From Myxococcota bacterium (GTDB taxonomy: Bacteria; Myxococcota_A; UBA9160; UBA4427), in the NCBI GenBank assembly GCA_041389495.1, contig JAWKRT010000001.1:2108001-2172000 (forward strand): a stretch of 64,000 nt of DNA, written 5' to 3'. The notes under the pieces were generated by a model, which had not been told where the DNA came from, made no database searches, and saw only the letters and a program-made list of their open reading frames with translations. Made by a program: the position numbers and the translations under genes. Below are positions 58,895 to 64,000 of the stretch, piece by piece (position 1 is the stretch's first letter; every line of letters begins with the position of its first letter).

Positions 58895-59461
58895 ATGCGG
58901 AAGCGAAGCGAGCGGTGCGACCGGATCTCCACGATGGCGGGGGTGGCGGCGGCCCTGCTGCTCGCGCTGCCGGCGGCGGCGTCGCCCCTCTTCGAGGCCG
59001 ACGTGTTCGATTTCGAGAGCGGCTGGCACCGCCCGGAGCGCTCGGGAGCGCGCATCGAGGCCGGCGCCGACTGCGTCGTCCTCGAGGCGTCGCCGAACGC
59101 GCGCGCCAACGTCCTCTTCTCGCGCTCGTTCCTCGAGCCCGACATCGCCCGCGCGCGGATCGACGCGCTCTCCGAACGCGGCCGGCTCACGCTCGTCGCG
59201 ATCCGCTACGACGCCGAAGGCCACAAGCTCGGCCGCGTGCGCCTCGGCGGCGACGGCGACGGCTGGGTCGACCTGCGCGGCCTCGACTGGGCGGGCACCG
59301 ACCACGTGCGTCTCAAGCTCAAGCTCTCGCCCGATGCTCGCGTCGACGTCCGCCGCCTCGAGCTGCACGCGCCCGCCGCGCCCGAGCCGAGTGCCGCGCT
59401 CCTGATGGGGCTCGGGATGACGGTCGCCGCCGCGCGCCTCCGCCGCGGCAGGCGCGCCTAG
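58895..59461 (+). CDS. PEP-CTERM sorting-domain protein (second)
   Basis: The C-terminus shows A-P-E-P-S-A-A-L-L, a hydrophobic helix and R-L-R-R-G-R-R, a PEP-CTERM signal. The N-terminus has a basic stretch (R-K-R-S-E-R) and a hydrophobic signal to A-A-A-S-P. The 140-residue mature domain has F-D-F-E-S-G-W and an alternating beta pattern with two acidic G-D-G-D-G-W turns. No catalytic motif is seen. The ATG at 58895 has GAGG eight bases upstream. It follows the priming transferase by 121 bases and faces the GT-B gene on the other strand. Confidence 0.92.
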   Translation: MRKRSERCDRISTMAGVAAALLLALPAAASPLFEADVFDFESGWHRPERSGARIEAGADCVVLEASPNARANVLFSRSFLEPDIARARIDALSERGRLTLVAIRYDAEGHKLGRVRLGGDGDGWVDLRGLDWAGTDHVRLKLKLSPDARVDVRRLELHAPAAPEPSAALLMGLGMTVAAARLRRGRRA

Positions 59462-59476
59462 CATCCGCGGCGCGGC

Positions 59477-60655
59477 CTAGCGAGCGCGCCCGGGGTCGCG
59501 CCCGGGGCCGTTCCCGGGGTCGCTCCCGGCGTCGCTCCCCTTCGCGCGCTCCGGCCGGGCATCCGCGATCGCCGAGGCGATCTCCGCGCGCAGCTCGCGT
59601 TCGAAGCGCTCGGGCCCGAAGGCGAGCGCGTGCGCACGGATCGCGCCCGGCGCGAGGGCGCCGCGATCGCGCAGCCGATCGAGACGCTCGAGTGCATCGC
59701 GCAGCGACGCCGGCGTCGGCGCGTCGAAGAACACGCCGGTCTCCCCCTCGATCACCGTGTCGAGGGCGCCGCCTGCGCGGAATGCGACGACCGGCGTCCC
59801 GCTCGCCTGCGCCTCGACGGCGGCGATCCCGAAGTCCTCGAGCTGCGGATACACGAGGCAGCGCGCGCGCCGCATCAGCTCGGCGAGGGCGGCGTCCGCG
59901 ACGCGTCCCACGAACTGGACGTTGCGCGGCGCGCGGGCGGCGACGCGGTCGCGGAGCGGCCCGTCTCCGGCGACGACGAGGCGGCGCGCGGTGCCGCGGT
60001 ACGCCTCGACGGCGAGCGCCTCGCGCTTGTACGGCACGAAGCCGCCGACGAGCAGGTCGAAGTCCTCCCGCTCCGCAGGGCCCATTGCGAAGCGGCCGAC
60101 CTCGACGGGCGGGAAGACGACGCGCGCCGAGCGCCCGTAGTGGGTGGCGATGCGCTCGGCCACGCACGTCGAGATCGCGACGAAGCGCGTCACGCGCGCG
60201 GGGGTCGAGGTCGCGACGTCGAAGCGCCGCAGCCGCGCGACGAGCGGCGCCGCGAGGGCGCGCCGCAGCCCGCGCCCGAGGTACGCGTCGGCCTGGTCCC
60301 ACACGTACCGCATCGGCGTGAGGCAGTAGGAGAGGTGCGGCTGGTCGGGCTCCGTGCGCACGCCCTTCGCGACCGCATGGCTCGTCGAGACGACGAGGTC
60401 GTAGGCGCGCAGGTCGAAGCGCTCGATCGCGGCGGGGAAGAGCGGCAGGAGCTTGCGGTAGTGCCGCGCGGCGCCCGGCAGCCGCGACAGCCCGCTCGCG
60501 CGGATCGCGTGACGTTCGATCGCGGGCGAGGTCGCGCCGCGCACGTGCACGAGCGTGAACACATCGGCGTCCGGGTACAGGCCCGCGATGCGCTCGAGGC
60601 AGCGCTCGCCCCCGCGCATCCCGGTCAGCCAGTCGTGGACGAGCGCGACGCGCAC
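59477..60655 (-). CDS. Glycosyltransferase family 4 (GT-B)
   Basis: This is a 392-residue cytoplasmic glycosyltransferase. The N-terminal domain starts V-A-L-V-H-D-W-L-T-G-M-R-G-G-E-R. The C-terminal donor domain has V-G-G-F-V-P-Y-K-R, V-A-G-D-G-P-L, V-Y-P-Q-L-E-D-F-G-I-A-A-V-E-A-Q-A-S-G-T-P-V, which includes the E-x-x-x-x-x-x-E-like donor motif (E-D-F-G and E-A-Q). It is typical of EPS assembly enzymes. A 20-residue Gly/Asp/Pro tail at the C-terminus derives from a four-unit DNA repeat. It begins 44 bases from the second lon stop, on the same strand. Confidence 0.92.
   Translation of the reverse strand: MRVALVHDWLTGMRGGERCLERIAGLYPDADVFTLVHVRGATSPAIERHAIRASGLSRLPGAARHYRKLLPLFPAAIERFDLRAYDLVVSTSHAVAKGVRTEPDQPHLSYCLTPMRYVWDQADAYLGRGLRRALAAPLVARLRRFDVATSTPARVTRFVAISTCVAERIATHYGRSARVVFPPVEVGRFAMGPAEREDFDLLVGGFVPYKREALAVEAYRGTARRLVVAGDGPLRDRVAARAPRNVQFVGRVADAALAELMRRARCLVYPQLEDFGIAAVEAQASGTPVVAFRAGGALDTVIEGETGVFFDAPTPASLRDALERLDRLRDRGALAPGAIRAHALAFGPERFERELRAEIASAIADARPERAKGSDAGSDPGNGPGRDPGRAR
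59487..59534 (-). repeat. Four degenerate 12-base tandem units at the end of a glycosyltransferase gene
   Basis: Units of the form C(G/T)CCCGGGGTCG follow one another with one or two differences each. They are in frame and encode G-S-D-P-like tetrapeptides at the C-terminus of the GT-B protein. Confidence 0.8.
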
Positions 60656-60698
60656 GACCGCGCAACGTAGCCCGCGCGCCGCTCCCCGGGCGCCGCGC

Positions 60699-63119
<2,421 letters not shown>

Positions 63120-63251
63120 CCGCACCTCCTCGCGGCGCGCGCCGCAGCGCGACGCACGCCCGGTCTGGACGCAATGGCGGCGAACCCTAGGGCCACATCG
63201 CGGAGGGTCAACGCACGGCGGCGCACCCGGCCGGTGCCGGCGCGGGGCCGC

Positions 63252-63305
63252 GGTCGCGCATCCTGGGTTGCGCATCTGGGTCGCGCATCCTGGGTTGCGC
63301 ATCTG
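63252..63305. repeat. Two perfect 27-base direct repeats
   Basis: Two identical 27-base units (beginning GGTCGCGCATCCTGGG) lie head to tail at 63252-63278 and 63279-63305, between the tRNA-Leu gene and lon. Internally each unit contains two near-copies of GCGCATC. They fall in the lon upstream region and could affect its expression; a simple duplication is equally likely. Confidence 0.9.
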
Positions 63306-63368
63306 GGATCGGGGAGCGGGGCGGCCGCCGAGGAACGGGCGGCCGCGTCGATCGACTCGAGGCTGCGG

Positions 63369-63455
63369 TGGTGCCCGGGACTGGATTCGAACCAGCACGT
63401 CCTTGCGAACACCAGATCCTGAATCTGGCGCGTCTGCCAATTCCGCCACCCGGGC
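63369..63455 (-). tRNA. tRNA-Leu (anticodon CAG)
   Basis: On the minus strand the acceptor GCCCGGG pairs CCCGGGC, with D-arm G-G-C-G-G-A-A-T-T-G-G-C-A-G, anticodon stem CCAGA/TCTGG around CAG, a long variable arm (G-T-T-C-G-C-A-A-G-G-A-C), T-loop G-G-T-T-C-G-A-A-T-C-C, discriminator A and an encoded CCA (63371-63369). The mature molecule without CCA is 84 bases. CAG reads CUG, the dominant Leu codon in this genome. No typical T-run terminator follows; lon starts about 250 bases downstream on the same strand. Confidence 0.97.
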
Positions 63456-63547
63456 AGGGCGCGGGAGACTAGGCGGGGGGCATGGGCGAGTCAACGAAGC
63501 CCGCGCGCCCGCGCGCGCGCGCCGGGGCTGTGCTGAACTGGCGGCGC

Positions 63548-64000
63548 ATGCCCCGCAAGCCCCGCGATCCCCGGAGCCCGAAGGCGCGCGGCGGCGGCCG
63601 CCGAGGTCGCGCCGAGCGCGACGGACGCGATGCCCCGAAGCGGCGGTCCGCGACGCATTCGCGCGGCGACGGCCGGTCGCGTCGCCGATCGCCGCCGGTC
63701 GCGTTCGGACGCGACGACGTGCTGCGCCTGCTCGCGAGCGGCGGTGGCGCGCCGTGGAATCCGCGCAAGCTCCTGATCCGACTCGGCGCGCACAGCGAGA
63801 TGAAGCGCCTCCGCCGCATCCTGCGCGAGCTCGAGGACGAGGGCCGCGTCGATCGTCTCGACCGCGGCGCCGTCGTGCTGCGGCGCGAGGACGGACTCGT
63901 CGAGGGCGTCTACGTGCCCGCCGCGCGAGGCGCGCGCCGGGGTGTCGTCCGCACGCTCGCCGGCCGCGAGCTGCGCGTCGCGGCCGAGCCCACGGCGCGC
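63548..64000 (+). CDS. N-terminal part of a basic protein, possibly ribonuclease R
   Basis: The frame from ATG 63548 stays open to the window edge. The first 50 residues are Arg/Lys/Gly/Pro-rich and disordered. A helical winged-helix-like segment follows (D-D-V-L-R-L-L, W-N-P-R-K-L-L-I-R-L-G, R-I-L-R-E-L-E-D-E-G-R-V), similar to the HTH at the N-terminus of RNase R. The next block G-V-Y-V-P-A and R-R-G-V-V-R could be the start of a cold-shock domain. An ATG at 63482 in the same frame would add 22 residues. RNase R is a guess; the catalytic domain lies beyond the window. Confidence 0.45.
   Translation, partial: MPRKPRDPRSPKARGGGRRGRAERDGRDAPKRRSATHSRGDGRSRRRSPPVAFGRDDVLRLLASGGGAPWNPRKLLIRLGAHSEMKRLRRILRELEDEGRVDRLDRGAVVLRREDGLVEGVYVPAARGARRGVVRTLAGRELRVAAEPTAR

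Noticed and set aside
63252..63305. CRISPR-like repeat
   Set aside because: Only two units without a spacer, and no cas genes.
63120..63494. N-terminal extension of the second Lon through the tRNA gene
   Set aside because: The extension would translate tRNA-Leu(CAG) and the 27-base repeats. A TTG at 63119 with GAGGAGG is a proper start.

Overview
The window is chromosomal DNA from a very GC-rich Gram-negative bacterium. The outer-membrane markers are a complete type II secretion operon with secretin, Mla lipid-transport genes, an OmpA-like lipoprotein and PEP-CTERM proteins. The split glycine cleavage gene set, DUF2203, DUF3501 beside rubrerythrin, the PilM-like GspL and a gspC-to-gspN operon all suggest a deltaproteobacterial-type lineage (Myxococcota, Desulfobacterota or relatives). 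That placement is inference from gene content, not a phylogeny. I see no phage, transposase, integrase, plasmid or CRISPR signal. The region reads as core genome with many GTGA/ATGA stop-start overlaps between neighbouring genes.

Layout. 1-2596 (minus): folD, gcvT, gcvH and the start of gcvPA, one-carbon/glycine metabolism. 2708-6243 (minus): maf, yggS-type PLP protein, proC, divIVA-like gene, FmdB-type zinc ribbon. 6339-10034 (plus): lipoprotein, mlaE, mlaF, mlaD, DUF2203. 10060-12870 (minus): rubrerythrin, Fe-S oxidoreductase, DUF3501, a probable oxidative-stress cassette. 12977-15050 (minus): secreted sulfatase and a DoxX membrane protein. 15140-21587 (minus): ArsR-methyltransferase fusion, HAD hydrolase, tldD, tldE/pmbA, metallo-beta-lactamase fold hydrolase, and a HEAT-repeat-like gene with an apparent frameshift. 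21629-35114 (minus): all twelve genes gspC D E F G H I J K L M N in order. 35634-42515 (plus): dnaK, a small heat-shock gene with an apparent ATT start, lon, OmpA-like lipoprotein, glycerate kinase. 42602-43630 (minus): class I fructose-bisphosphate aldolase. 44008-45191 (plus): flavin reductase and DsbA-family protein. 45363-50021 (minus): PEP-CTERM protein, tRNA-Leu(GAG), secG, tpiA, pgk, gap. 50288-53931 (plus): a penicillin-acylase-like protein and a Y-family polymerase-like protein, both lacking textbook catalytic residues. 54019-59461 (plus): PilZ protein, two glycosyltransferases, polyprenyl glycosylphosphotransferase, PEP-CTERM protein. On the minus strand follow a GT-B glycosyltransferase (59477-60655), a second lon (60699-63119) and tRNA-Leu(CAG). 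A partial plus-strand gene, possibly RNase R, runs off the end.

How the parts fit. The gsp operon would build one type II secretion machine; its secretin carries an unusual C-terminal SPOR-like domain. The exopolysaccharide block (PilZ, glycosyltransferases, priming transferase) next to a PEP-CTERM protein, plus a second PEP-CTERM gene under a good sigma-54-type -24/-12 element, fits the known exosortase/EPS association. No exosortase lies in the window. dnaK, Hsp20 and lon form a protein-quality cluster. gap, pgk, tpiA, secG and tRNA-Leu are in a conserved glycolysis/secretion order. The items I would look at first are the coupled pair of apparently inactive enzymes at 50288-53931, the secretin-SPOR fusion, the ATT-start Hsp20 and the sigma-54 site.
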